This document shows, piece after piece, positions 1-7,495 of a DNA stretch of 44,187 bases. Source of the DNA: an uncultured Clostridia bacterium (GTDB lineage Bacteria; Bacillota; Clostridia; Oscillospirales; Acutalibacteraceae); the NCBI GenBank assembly GCA_937901145.1, contig CALCHE010000005.1:1-44187 (forward strand), written 5' to 3'. The stretch's first letter is position 1. Every line of letters starts with the position of its first letter. Below the pieces are notes generated by a model. It saw only the letters and a program-made list of their open reading frames with translations, ran no database searches and was not told where the DNA came from. The translations under genes were made by a program, and so were the position numbers.

Positions 1-70
1 TATTCATTATTCACTATTCATTATTCACTATTCATTATTCACTATTCATTATTCACTATTCATTATTCAT
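1..70. repeat. 14-bp tandem repeat
   Basis: Five head-to-tail copies of a 14-bp AT-rich unit (TATTCATTATTCAC), the last differing only in its final base. The array is cut by the window edge, so its full length is unknown. It lies just downstream of the yebC stop codon, with no obvious terminator hairpin between. Confidence 0.9.
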
Positions 71-80
71 TCCCGATAAC

Positions 81-821
81 TCAGGGAAGGTCATCCTCAT
101 TCTCAAGGTTGTGCCATACATTCTGTACATCATCATTATCCTCGAGCATATCTAAAAGCTTACCCATGCACTTAAGATCGTCGGGATCTGAAAGGGCAGT
201 TTCTGTGTTTGCGATGTATTCTACTTCTGCGGAAACGAATTTGTAGCCCTTGGCATCGAGGTCGTCACGTACAGCACCGAGATCGTTGGGCTCTGTACGA
301 ACCACATAGATGTCTTCTTCATCGGTGATGAAGTCAACTGCACCTGCTTCCAGTGCATCCTCCATAAGCTGATCCTCGTCTACATCCTCAGCTTCGATTA
401 CGATAACGCCGTAGCGTGTGAACATAAAGGAAACACAGCCCTGCTGGCCGAGATTACCCTTGTTTTTATCGAAGTAGTGACGCATTTCACCTGCAGTACG
501 GTTACGGTTATCGGTGAGTGTTTCTACGATAACTGCGATACCTGAGGGACCGTAGCCTTCGTACATAATAGCCTCGTAGTTTGCGCCACCTGCTTCACCT
601 GAAGCCTTTTTGATGATTCTTTCGATATTATCGTTGGGAACGTTGTTAGCCTTGGCTTTTGCGATTACGTCCTTGAGCTTTGAGTTTGATGCGGGGTCGG
701 GACCGCCGTCACGGACAGCGATGGAAATTTCTCTGCCGATTTTTGTGAAGATTTTAGCTCTCGCGCCGTCAGTTTTTTCTTTCTTTCTTTTAATGGTACT
801 CCATTTTGAATGGCCTGACAT
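81..821 (-). CDS. yebC: YebC/PmpR-family protein
   Basis: A 246-aa cytoplasmic protein of the YebC/PmpR family (usual length 235-250 aa). The N-terminus MSGHSKWSTIKRKK matches the family start, and the acidic central and C-terminal domains (NVPNDNIERIIKKA near residues 60-75, a YEGYGPSGIAVIVE segment near 88-101) are typical. The family was long annotated as a DNA-binding regulator; more recent work links it to ribosome rescue at proline-rich stretches. I cannot tell these roles apart from sequence. I chose the ATG at 821 over an in-frame TTG at 833 because it gives the conserved N-terminus and follows a GGTG element by about six bases. A promoter lies directly upstream; the gene looks monocistronic. 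Confidence 0.95.
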   Translation of the reverse strand: MSGHSKWSTIKRKKEKTDGARAKIFTKIGREISIAVRDGGPDPASNSKLKDVIAKAKANNVPNDNIERIIKKASGEAGGANYEAIMYEGYGPSGIAVIVETLTDNRNRTAGEMRHYFDKNKGNLGQQGCVSFMFTRYGVIVIEAEDVDEDQLMEDALEAGAVDFITDEEDIYVVRTEPNDLGAVRDDLDAKGYKFVSAEVEYIANTETALSDPDDLKCMGKLLDMLEDNDDVQNVWHNLENEDDLP

Positions 822-859
822 ATTATTCACCAATCCTTATTTTAAAATTAAGCCTATAT

Positions 860-888
860 ACTTTATCACTTTTCTGCCTTTTTGTCAA
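860..888 (-). promoter_or_regulatory. Sigma-A promoter for yebC
   Basis: On the minus strand TTGACA (888-883), a 17-bp spacer, then TAAAGT (865-860), about 40 bp before the yebC start. Confidence 0.55.
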
Positions 889-894
889 CCTTAA

Positions 895-1089
895 AGAACA
901 ATGTCATCCTGAACGGATGTGAAGGGACATTAAAGAACATATATTTGAAAGATTTTTTGATGAGCTTAGAATGACAAGTTGGGTTTGTAGTAGGGGACGG
1001 CATCCCTTAAGATAAGTAACACCCTTTTGAAACAGTAGGGGCGGATATTGTCCGCCAGCTTTTTCATCGCAAACACTACGGTATTATCG
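895..1089. repeat. Patchwork of short palindromic repeat scraps
   Basis: No credible gene. The stretch holds short modules common in dispersed repeats: a GGCGGATATTGTCCGCC palindrome near 1042-1058, a GGGGACGGCATCCC-like piece, and a TGTCATCCTGAACGG-like opening. It abuts the longer dispersed repeat that follows. Confidence 0.5.
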
Positions 1090-1500
1090 TAGGGGCGACC
1101 ATCGGTCGCCTTCTGCATAAAGTTTTTTCGCTCCGCTCAAAATGACAGGTTGGTTTTTTTCTGTTCCGCATTATTATTGCACATTGTAAAAACATCAATG
1201 TTTTTTCCGCTCGAGCCGCTCGGGCTTTTACTTTGGCACAGACGAGCGCCAAAGTAAACAAAGCGCCCTTTTTACCTCGGAAAATACTTTCCTCAGTGGC
1301 CACCTTCACAGGCTCGGCGGAGATAAAAAACTGCCGTGGTGTATTATTGTTTTTGTAGTCCTTTGCCTCGTCCAAAACCACCGTTTCGCATATTAATTCT
1401 TTCAGTACCTTGAAGAGGCTAAAGCCAGAGGGGTTGCCCCGTGGCAGGGGCAAAGACAGCCGATAAGGCTTCGGATTTGTAAGTAAGTTTGCATTAAACT
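1090..1500 (-). repeat. Dispersed ~420-bp repeat, copy 1
   Basis: This block aligns along its whole length with the reverse complement of 38,911-39,345, at roughly 75-80% identity by eye. Shared landmarks are a GGGCGACCATCGGTCGCCC palindrome, CGCATTATTAT, ACATCAATGTT, CCGCTCGGGCTTTTACTTT, CCTCGGAAAATACTTTCCTC, CGGCGGAGATA, CGCATATTAA, and AGACAGCCGATAAG. The frame is not preserved between the copies, so the 125-aa open frame here is not a gene. The type of element is unknown. Confidence 0.75.
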
Positions 1501-1604
1501 CTTCTATTCTACACAGACATAAAAATATACGCTTTTACGAAGCTGACCGTAGAACCCATCTGAAAAGCAGAAAGAGCGGAAAGAACCTGAATGTTTCAGA
1601 ATTT

Positions 1605-1633
1605 AAAAAATCACCCACCGCAGAGGTGGGTGA
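1605..1633 (-). terminator. Intrinsic terminator after the histidine kinase
   Basis: A perfect 9-bp stem TCACCCACC/GGTGGGTGA with a GCAGA-type loop, followed on the minus strand by six T residues. It lies about 70 bp past the kinase stop codon. Confidence 0.8.
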
Positions 1634-1705
1634 CCGATACATTATTGTTTAGCGAGTAATAAGCACACAGTACTGTAAAGCTTTATGCGTGTACGGTATT
1701 AATAT

Positions 1706-2947
1706 TTACAGCGTAACCCTGAAGGTTATTTCCTTCGTTCCGTTGGCAATGGCTTTGATTTTTCCCTTGTGTCTGTCGACTATAGCGCTTGCTATGGAAA
1801 GGCCGATGCCGTAGCCGCCTGTGTCTCTGGAGCGTGAGCTGTCACCGCGGTAGAAGCGGTCGAAGAGCATCGAAACTGAAGACGGATTCACATAATCTGT
1901 GGTGTTAAACACGTCAAGATATGTGCCGGTACCGTTTTTGTAAAGAGATATTTTTATGGTGCCGCCCTTATCAGTGTATTTGATAGCGTTATCGCAGAGA
2001 ATGGAAACGAGCTGTCTGATTTCTGCTTCGTTACCGAAATATCTGATGGAAGGTGAGACGGAAAAAATCATAGTCTGATCGTTTATTTTAGCTCTTGACT
2101 CGAAATCGGATGCTGTGTCGATCACCGCGTCACTCAGAGAGAAATTCGTTCTTTCGGAGGTGTCCTGAGCCTCGTTGAGTTTCGTCAGCTCTACGAGGTT
2201 TTTAACCAGCACATTCATTCTCGAGGTCTGGTTTTTTATGCTGGTAAGCCATTCATTTTCACCGCTGCACATTTCTAATACCTCTGCGTCAGCTGAGATA
2301 ATGGTCAGAGGTGTTTTCAGCTCGTGACCCGCATCGGTTATGAACTGCTTTTGTTTGAGTATGCTTTCCTCTACGGGCTTGAGTGCATTTTTCGAGAGAA
2401 GGTAAATGATAGCCAGCAGCATAAAAAGTGTAAGCACACTTACAGTAAGAGAAATGGAAAAGAGGGTGGCTATTTCTCTTGCCTCATTCTGGAAGTAGAG
2501 AAATACCATCATGCCTTTGTCACCGTCGATAGTATAAAGGTAGCGATAGGCGTCCACCGTGCCGTAGCCGGGTCTGGTACCGTAAATCTGAGCGGCATAT
2601 TCCAGTGCTTTGCTGTCGTTTACGGTGGCTATGTTTTCCGTAGAAAGCCTTGTGATTACATTCCCTTTCATTTCCACCACGAAATAGCGGGTGGAATAGG
2701 GTGTTTCGAGAGTAATCTGAAACTTTCCGAAGGGGTTGAAAATTCCGTCGATATAGTTTTCGTTTGTGTCATCGTAGCCTTTTGGCAGAACACCGTTATT
2801 GGCGGTAATTACCTGAAGGATTTCCTTCATTTTCACATCCTTCTGATAAATGCTTATGGCATTAACCGTAAGGGTCTGCACTATCATCAGTGATCCCAGA
2901 GCAAACATAGTAATAACTATGAATTTAATTTGCAGTTTTTTTAACAT
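1706..2947 (-). CDS. Sensor histidine kinase
   Basis: A 413-aa membrane sensor kinase. A TM segment lies near residues 8-30, an extracellular domain of about 130 residues follows, and a second TM spans about 165-186. The HisKA domain has the H-box FITDAGHELKTPL, with the phospho-acceptor His at about 208. The ATPase domain has an N-box (LCDNAIKYT, Asn about 320), an F-box near FDRFYRGD (about 362), and a G2 box GGYGIGL (about 377-383). No HAMP domain of normal length is visible between TM2 and HisKA. It starts 14 bp after the response regulator stop, so the two form one operon. The ligand is unknown; the context gives no clear target. Confidence 0.93.
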   Translation of the reverse strand: MLKKLQIKFIVITMFALGSLMIVQTLTVNAISIYQKDVKMKEILQVITANNGVLPKGYDDTNENYIDGIFNPFGKFQITLETPYSTRYFVVEMKGNVITRLSTENIATVNDSKALEYAAQIYGTRPGYGTVDAYRYLYTIDGDKGMMVFLYFQNEAREIATLFSISLTVSVLTLFMLLAIIYLLSKNALKPVEESILKQKQFITDAGHELKTPLTIISADAEVLEMCSGENEWLTSIKNQTSRMNVLVKNLVELTKLNEAQDTSERTNFSLSDAVIDTASDFESRAKINDQTMIFSVSPSIRYFGNEAEIRQLVSILCDNAIKYTDKGGTIKISLYKNGTGTYLDVFNTTDYVNPSSVSMLFDRFYRGDSSRSRDTGGYGIGLSIASAIVDRHKGKIKAIANGTKEITFRVTL

Positions 2948-2961
2948 AGGTAACAGTCACC

Positions 2962-3639
2962 TTATTCCGTGATTTTTTCTAAAGTATAGCCCACACCGCG
3001 TACAGCCTTGATTTCCAGGTCTGCACCGAGGGTGGTAAGCTTTTTACGAAGATAAGAAATATATACCCAAACTACATTGATTTCAGCTTCTGTTTCGTAG
3101 CCCCATATTCTTTCCATAAACTGCTCGGTGGAAATGAGTCTGCCGGGATTGGAAAGGAGCATTTCGATCATCTGAAATTCCTTGTTGCCGAGTCTTATGG
3201 AGTTTTCGCCTACGGAAAGCTCGTAGGTACCTCTGTCCAAGGAAAGATTCCCGAAGGAGAGAATATTGGGTGAAAACTCAGCCTTTCTGCGGGTGATGGC
3301 TCTTATTCTCGCCATAAGCTCACCCATTGAAAATGGTTTGGTAAGATAGTCGTCGGCACCTGCGTCAAGACCTGCGATTTTGTCGTCAATTTCGGCTTTT
3401 GCCGTGAGCATAAGAATGGGAGTATCTACGCCCTTTTCTCTTAATTCTTTAAGTACATCTATACCGTTTTTTTTCGGCATCATTATGTCGAGGATTATGC
3501 CGTCGTAGTTTTCGCACAGACCGTAGTCCAGCGCATCCTGTCCGTCATAGACGGCATCTACGGAATAATTGTTATGTTTAAGTACGGCACAAAGAGCCTT
3601 TGATAAATCTTTTTCGTCCTCTGCCAGTAAAAGTCTCAT
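2962..3639 (-). CDS. OmpR/PhoB-type response regulator
   Basis: A 225-aa two-domain regulator. The receiver domain (1-115) has the acidic pocket EDE near residues 7-9, the phospho-acceptor Asp51 in GIILDIMMPKKNG, Thr79 in LMLTA and Lys101 in LTKPF. The C-terminal winged-helix domain (about 130-222) ends with the usual RGVGY motif. An AGGAGG sits a few bases before the ATG. It is first in an operon with the histidine kinase and is transcribed away from the plus-strand gene at 3,793. A dyad over the -35 box suggests autoregulation. Confidence 0.95.
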   Translation of the reverse strand: MRLLLAEDEKDLSKALCAVLKHNNYSVDAVYDGQDALDYGLCENYDGIILDIMMPKKNGIDVLKELREKGVDTPILMLTAKAEIDDKIAGLDAGADDYLTKPFSMGELMARIRAITRRKAEFSPNILSFGNLSLDRGTYELSVGENSIRLGNKEFQMIEMLLSNPGRLISTEQFMERIWGYETEAEINVVWVYISYLRKKLTTLGADLEIKAVRGVGYTLEKITE

Positions 3640-3663
3640 ATTTATTTCCTCCTGTTTTTTTAT

Positions 3664-3701
3664 ATTATATCACATAAATGTCCTATTCTTCAATCATAGG
3701 A
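3664..3701 (-). promoter_or_regulatory. Promoter with dyad operator for the two-component operon
   Basis: On the minus strand TTGAAG (3693-3688), an 18-bp spacer and TATAAT (3669-3664). A TCCTAT-N9-ATAGGA inverted repeat (3681-3701) overlaps the -35 hexamer. This is a plausible binding site for the regulator itself, but that is inference. Confidence 0.5.
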
Positions 3702-3792
3702 TACAATAATCATAAAAAATTTACCTTAAACCTACTAAAAAAGAGAGTCTTTTTTCTTTTTAGGCTTCATAGCATTGTATGAGGTGATTTTT

Positions 3793-4563
3793 TTGTTCGG
3801 TACAGTAGAATTTTATGAAAGAGAAAATAATCTGAGAGAAAGAGTGAGGAGACTTTTTCTCGGCGATAGAATAACAGCTGAGAGGGTTAATTTGCCTGAA
3901 AATGAGTGCTTTTACAGATTAATGGTACCTTTACATAAGGGGAATTTTCCCGAAGACAGGCTGAAAAGGATGGCTTCGTCTTTCACAGACGGACTGATTT
4001 TTCCGCATATGTACAGTTATGAGGGAGAAATAAGACAGTACCGCTCTTCGTATTTCAGGGATATAATTCTTTTTAATTCGGCTGTTTCACAGCTGGAAAA
4101 GAGTGTCTTTGATCCTACTGAAACTCTCATAACAGTTATAGACAGAAAGGGGACTCTTCACACGGAAATACACCGTCTGATAAAATTTGCAGGGGAGCTC
4201 AAGGTGATAACCGATAATGTAAGAGCATATGAGTCCGAGGCGCTGAAAATAATGAGGGAGTACGGACTTTCTCTTCTTATCAGCAATAAGCTTTCCGCTA
4301 TACCTGAAAGAGGTATAATTATTTCAAGATACAGTGATTCGGTGCCCGTGTATTTTAAAGGTCTGCTTATAACCGGAGAGAAGCGTCTTCTTCCCTTTGC
4401 ACGGATTCTTATCGGAGAGGGTGTAAGAAGCAGCTGTGTTTATGAAAATTTATGTCCCGAAGGGATAAATATGACAGACTTTCTCTCTGCACTCTGTGAA
4501 GTGTGCTTTATCAGAGAGCTAAGAAAGAGTGAATGTGAAAAATTAGTTGACATATCGGTGTGA
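3793..4563 (+). CDS. Protein of unknown function upstream of folC
   Basis: A soluble protein of about 256 aa that I do not recognise. No signal peptide, TM segment or known catalytic motif is visible. Parts of the middle (ETLITVIDRKGTLHTEIHRL, then ITDNVRAYESEAL and GLSLLISNKLSAIP) have alternating beta/alpha periodicity, as in a Rossmann-like fold, but I cannot assign a family. An earlier in-frame TTG at 3775 exists. I prefer the TTG at 3793 because GAGGTGA lies at the right distance before it, while nothing usable precedes 3775. The gene runs into folC with a 45-bp gap, but folC also has its own promoter. It diverges from the two-component operon. Confidence 0.7.
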   Translation: MFGTVEFYERENNLRERVRRLFLGDRITAERVNLPENECFYRLMVPLHKGNFPEDRLKRMASSFTDGLIFPHMYSYEGEIRQYRSSYFRDIILFNSAVSQLEKSVFDPTETLITVIDRKGTLHTEIHRLIKFAGELKVITDNVRAYESEALKIMREYGLSLLISNKLSAIPERGIIISRYSDSVPVYFKGLLITGEKRLLPFARILIGEGVRSSCVYENLCPEGINMTDFLSALCEVCFIRELRKSECEKLVDISV

Positions 4564-4574
4564 AAAGATATAAT
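4547..4574 (+). promoter_or_regulatory. Promoter for folC
   Basis: TTGACA (4547-4552), a 16-bp spacer and TATAAT (4569-4574). The -35 box lies inside the end of the upstream coding region, so folC can be expressed independently. Confidence 0.6.
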
Positions 4575-4608
4575 TAATGAAGAAATACAGATAAAGGGAA
4601 GTGAAAAT

Positions 4609-5910
4609 ATGACTGTTAACGAGGCTGTAGAATATATCTATTCCTTCAGAAAAATGCAGAAAAGCTCCTCTCATGAAAGGATAGAAAACCTTTTGTCGCT
4701 TTTCGGGTCTCCGCATAAAAAGCTCAGATTTATTCACGTTGCAGGAACTAACGGCAAAGGTTCCTTTTCGGGAGCGATGAGTAATATTATGACCTGCGCA
4801 GGCTACAGGACAGGTCTTTTCACTTCACCCTATGTTATTTCCTTCGGTGAAAGAATACAGATCGACGGTAAATACATAAGTGACGAAAGTCTTTGCTCTC
4901 TTACGGAAGAGATAAAAGAAAAGACAGCGTCTCTTACTGAAAAAATGATGCCTACGGTTTTTGAGTTTATCACTGTTCTCGCTATGGTTTACTACGAGAG
5001 AGAAGGGTGTGATATAGTGGTTCTGGAGGCGGGTATCGGCGGTGAACACGACAGCACAAATGTTATACCCTCTTCGGTGGCTTCGGTGATTATGTCAGTC
5101 TCCCTCGATCATACGGAAATGCTCGGTGATACTACGGAAAAGATAGCCGAAGAAAAAAGCGGTATTATAAGAAGGGGAGGAATAACTCTTTCTTATCCTG
5201 TGGACAGGGAGAAGAAATATTTCACGGGTCAGGATGAGGATGCATACCGTGTTATAAAAGAAAGAGCTGAAAAGGCGGGAGCTGACTTTTATGCTCCTGA
5301 CATAAGTGAACTGTCAGTGATAAAAAGCGACATAAACGGAACTGATTTTACCTACAAACATCTGAAGCTTCATACATCCTTACAGGGTGATCACCAGGTG
5401 GCAAATATGCTTACCGTAGCTGAATGTGCCCTGGCACTCAAAGAAAAAGGTGAGAAAATAACTGATGAGGATATAGAAAGGGGTATAGCTTCCTTTTCGG
5501 TGCCCTGCCGTATGGAAAAGGTTAGCGACAAGCCTCTCATAATTTTAGACGGCGGTCACAACGAGGGCTGTATGCTTGCTCTTCGTGATATGGCTGAAAA
5601 GCACCTTAAAGGCAGAAAAATAACGGCTCTTATGGCTTCTATGAGGGATAAAGATTACCGAAAGAGCCTTGAAATTCTTCTTCCCTTATGCGAAAATGCG
5701 GTTTTTACCTGTACCGATGAAATCAGAGGTGAAAAGTCTTCTGTTCTCGCTGAATGCGGAAAAGCCTTCTGTGACAATGTATTTTACTGTGATGATGCGG
5801 GGGAAGCTTATGAAAAGGCACTTTCCCTTACAGAGGAAAACGATGTGCTTTTATGCTGCGGTTCCTTTTATCTGGTAAGCGATATAAGAAAAATTATTTT
5901 TGCCGACTGA
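4609..5910 (+). CDS. folC: Folylpolyglutamate / dihydrofolate synthase
   Basis: A 433-aa member of the Mur-ligase-like FolC family (usual length 420-440 aa). It adds glutamate to folates using ATP in the cytoplasm. The P-loop GTNGKGS is at residues 46-52, followed by the FolC-typical FTSPYVISFGERIQIDG. The central GGEHDSTNVI segment and the C-terminal LDGGHNEG motif, which starts the Mur-ligase C domain, are all present. A GGGAAGTG ribosome site precedes the ATG. A promoter lies upstream and a terminator follows, so it may be transcribed alone or with the gene before it. Confidence 0.95.
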   Translation: MTVNEAVEYIYSFRKMQKSSSHERIENLLSLFGSPHKKLRFIHVAGTNGKGSFSGAMSNIMTCAGYRTGLFTSPYVISFGERIQIDGKYISDESLCSLTEEIKEKTASLTEKMMPTVFEFITVLAMVYYEREGCDIVVLEAGIGGEHDSTNVIPSSVASVIMSVSLDHTEMLGDTTEKIAEEKSGIIRRGGITLSYPVDREKKYFTGQDEDAYRVIKERAEKAGADFYAPDISELSVIKSDINGTDFTYKHLKLHTSLQGDHQVANMLTVAECALALKEKGEKITDEDIERGIASFSVPCRMEKVSDKPLIILDGGHNEGCMLALRDMAEKHLKGRKITALMASMRDKDYRKSLEILLPLCENAVFTCTDEIRGEKSSVLAECGKAFCDNVFYCDDAGEAYEKALSLTEENDVLLCCGSFYLVSDIRKIIFAD

Positions 5911-5933
5911 TTTTTACAAAATAATACTAATCT

Positions 5934-5966
5934 ATCCGTTATCATTAGCAAGGTAACGGATTTTTT
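5934..5966 (+). terminator. Intrinsic terminator after folC
   Basis: An 8-bp stem ATCCGTTA/TAACGGAT with a 12-nt loop, followed by a run of T. It ends only about 16 bp before the spoIIAA start, so the SpoIIA operon promoter must overlap it or lie upstream. I could not identify a sigma-H promoter with confidence. Confidence 0.75.
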
Positions 5967-5982
5967 GTTTGGAGGAAAGAAA

Positions 5983-6303
5983 ATGTCTGCAAAATTAGAA
6001 TATACCCGCAAGGAGCTCAGAGTTTATCTTGACGGGGAAATAGACCATCACAGTGCCTCGCTCATAAGAGCCGGCATAGACGATGCCATAATTCTGCGCC
6101 GTCCTGAGCTGCTTATTCTCGATTTCGGAGAGGTATCCTTTATGGACAGCTCGGCTATCGGTCTGGTTATGGGAAGATATAAGCTGATGAAAACCCACGG
6201 AGGAAAAATCAGGGCAGAGGGGCTGTCTCCTTCGGCTTATAGGGTAATGAAGCTGGCAGGTCTGGAAAAATTAGGTGATATCAGAGTAAAGGAGCTGGTT
6301 TGA
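5983..6303 (+). CDS. spoIIAA: Anti-sigma F factor antagonist SpoIIAA
   Basis: A 106-aa STAS-domain protein, close to the usual SpoIIAA length of about 115. In the known system SpoIIAA binds SpoIIAB and frees sigma F in the forespore; SpoIIAB phosphorylates it and SpoIIE dephosphorylates it. The motif FMDSSAIG gives the phosphorylatable Ser at residue 57, matching Ser58 of Bacillus subtilis. I chose the ATG after GGAGGAAAG over an in-frame TTG 18 bp earlier. It abuts spoIIAB with no gap and heads the operon spoIIAA-spoIIAB-sigF, in the same order as Bacillus. Confidence 0.95.
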   Translation: MSAKLEYTRKELRVYLDGEIDHHSASLIRAGIDDAIILRRPELLILDFGEVSFMDSSAIGLVMGRYKLMKTHGGKIRAEGLSPSAYRVMKLAGLEKLGDIRVKELV

Positions 6304-6738
6304 ATGAAAAGTGTAAATGAGCTGAAAATGGTACTGGAGTCAAAGAGTGTAAATGAGGGCTTTGCACGGGTGTCTGTGTCAGCCTTTGTGTCCTGTCTTG
6401 ACCCGAACATTGAGGAGATAACCGACATAAAAACCGCTGTAAGCGAGGCGGTGACCAATTCCATAGTTCACGGCTACAGGGAAAAAGAAGGAAAAATTTA
6501 CATAACCGTGAACCTTTACGATAATAATAATGTCAGAGTGAAAATCCGTGACAGGGGTATCGGCATTGAAAACATTGAAAAAGCAATGGAGCCGCTTTTT
6601 ACCACCTCTAAGGGTGAAAGGGCAGGTCTCGGTTTTGCTGTTATGGAGTCAATGATGGACAGAATAAGAGTTGCTTCAAAGGTCGGTAAGGGTACTACGG
6701 TTACTCTGGATAAAAAAATCCGGGGAAAAATGATATAA
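6304..6738 (+). CDS. spoIIAB: Anti-sigma F factor / serine kinase SpoIIAB
   Basis: A 144-aa GHKL-fold kinase. It binds and holds sigma F and phosphorylates SpoIIAA. The N-box SEAVTNSIVHGY (residues 47-58), the G1 box DRGIGI (83-88) and the G2 box GERAGLGF (104-111) are intact. The ATG directly follows the spoIIAA TGA, so the two are translationally coupled. Length and motifs match the family. Confidence 0.95.
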   Translation: MKSVNELKMVLESKSVNEGFARVSVSAFVSCLDPNIEEITDIKTAVSEAVTNSIVHGYREKEGKIYITVNLYDNNNVRVKIRDRGIGIENIEKAMEPLFTTSKGERAGLGFAVMESMMDRIRVASKVGKGTTVTLDKKIRGKMI

Positions 6739-6752
6739 GGGGGAACCCGTAA

Positions 6753-7418
6753 GTGACCGAAAAAAATCTTTCCCGCAGCGAAATTATTAACAGTAACTAT
6801 GGTCTGGTTCATTCCTGTGCCAACCGTTTCAGAGGCAGAGGAGTGGAGTATGACGACCTGTTTCAGGCAGGATGTATCGGACTTATAAAGGCGGCAGATA
6901 ACTTTGACCCTACCCGGGGCTTTGCCTTTTCCACCTACGCTGTGCCTGTAATATTGGGCGAAATTAAAAGGATTTTTCGTGATGGGGGACCTGTGAAAAT
7001 CGGCAGAACGCTGAAGGAAAAGGCAAGACATGCAGTAAAGATAAGTGAGGAGCTTTCCAAAGAGCTCGGCAGAGAGGCTACTGTAACGGAGCTGGCTGAA
7101 AGGCTCGGTGTTACCGTAAGTGAGGCGGCAGAGCTTATCACTGTTTCTATGCCTACGGTATCTCTTACTGCTGAGGATGAAAAGGGGACAAGCCAGATAG
7201 ACATTCCCACAGACTCACCCGAAGAGGAAATATCCGAACGCATCGCACTGAAAACTCTGATAGGGGCTCTGGAGGAAAGGGACAGACGTCTCATAGAGCT
7301 CAGGTACTATAAAGGAATGACGCAGGTGAACACAGCCAGGGAGCTGAATATGTCGCAGGTGCAGGTGTCGCGCAGAGAAAAAGCCATACTGATGAAAATG
7401 CGTCAGAGTATGATTTGA
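6753..7418 (+). CDS. sigF: RNA polymerase sigma-F factor
   Basis: A 221-aa sporulation sigma factor of the SigF/SigG group. Region 2 includes YDDLFQAGCIGLIKAADNFD followed by FSTYAVPVILGEIKRIFRD. Region 3 is near residues 88-140. Region 4 is near 165-221, with the helix-turn-helix TQVNTARELNMSQVQVSRRE. It starts at a GTG 14 bp after spoIIAB, preceded by AAGGGGGAA. It directs early forespore transcription under SpoIIAB control. Its place as third gene of the operon makes SigF more likely than SigG. Confidence 0.95.
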   Translation: MTEKNLSRSEIINSNYGLVHSCANRFRGRGVEYDDLFQAGCIGLIKAADNFDPTRGFAFSTYAVPVILGEIKRIFRDGGPVKIGRTLKEKARHAVKISEELSKELGREATVTELAERLGVTVSEAAELITVSMPTVSLTAEDEKGTSQIDIPTDSPEEEISERIALKTLIGALEERDRRLIELRYYKGMTQVNTARELNMSQVQVSRREKAILMKMRQSMI

Positions 7419-7443
7419 AATTTTAATAATTCTGTGTTATAAT
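7415..7443 (+). promoter_or_regulatory. Promoter for the DUF5696-type lipoprotein
   Basis: TTGAAA (7415-7420), a 17-bp spacer and TATAAT (7438-7443). It overlaps the end of sigF, so the next gene is probably expressed apart from the sporulation operon. Confidence 0.65.
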
Positions 7444-7495
7444 GCGGTCAGTGCCTATTTTTGTGGTACTGACTTTGATTTTTCAGGTGAATGTA

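Noticed and set aside
822..833. Upstream TTG start for yebC
   Set aside because: The ribosome site would directly touch it, and the family begins at the MSGHSKW Met at 821.
1076..1453. 125-aa minus-strand frame with a basic, Cys-containing product
   Set aside because: It lies within the dispersed repeat; the matching copy at 38,911-39,345 has stops and frame shifts in the same stretch, and no ribosome site is present.
6516..7031. 171-aa minus-strand frame across spoIIAB and sigF
   Set aside because: A shadow of two well-supported genes.
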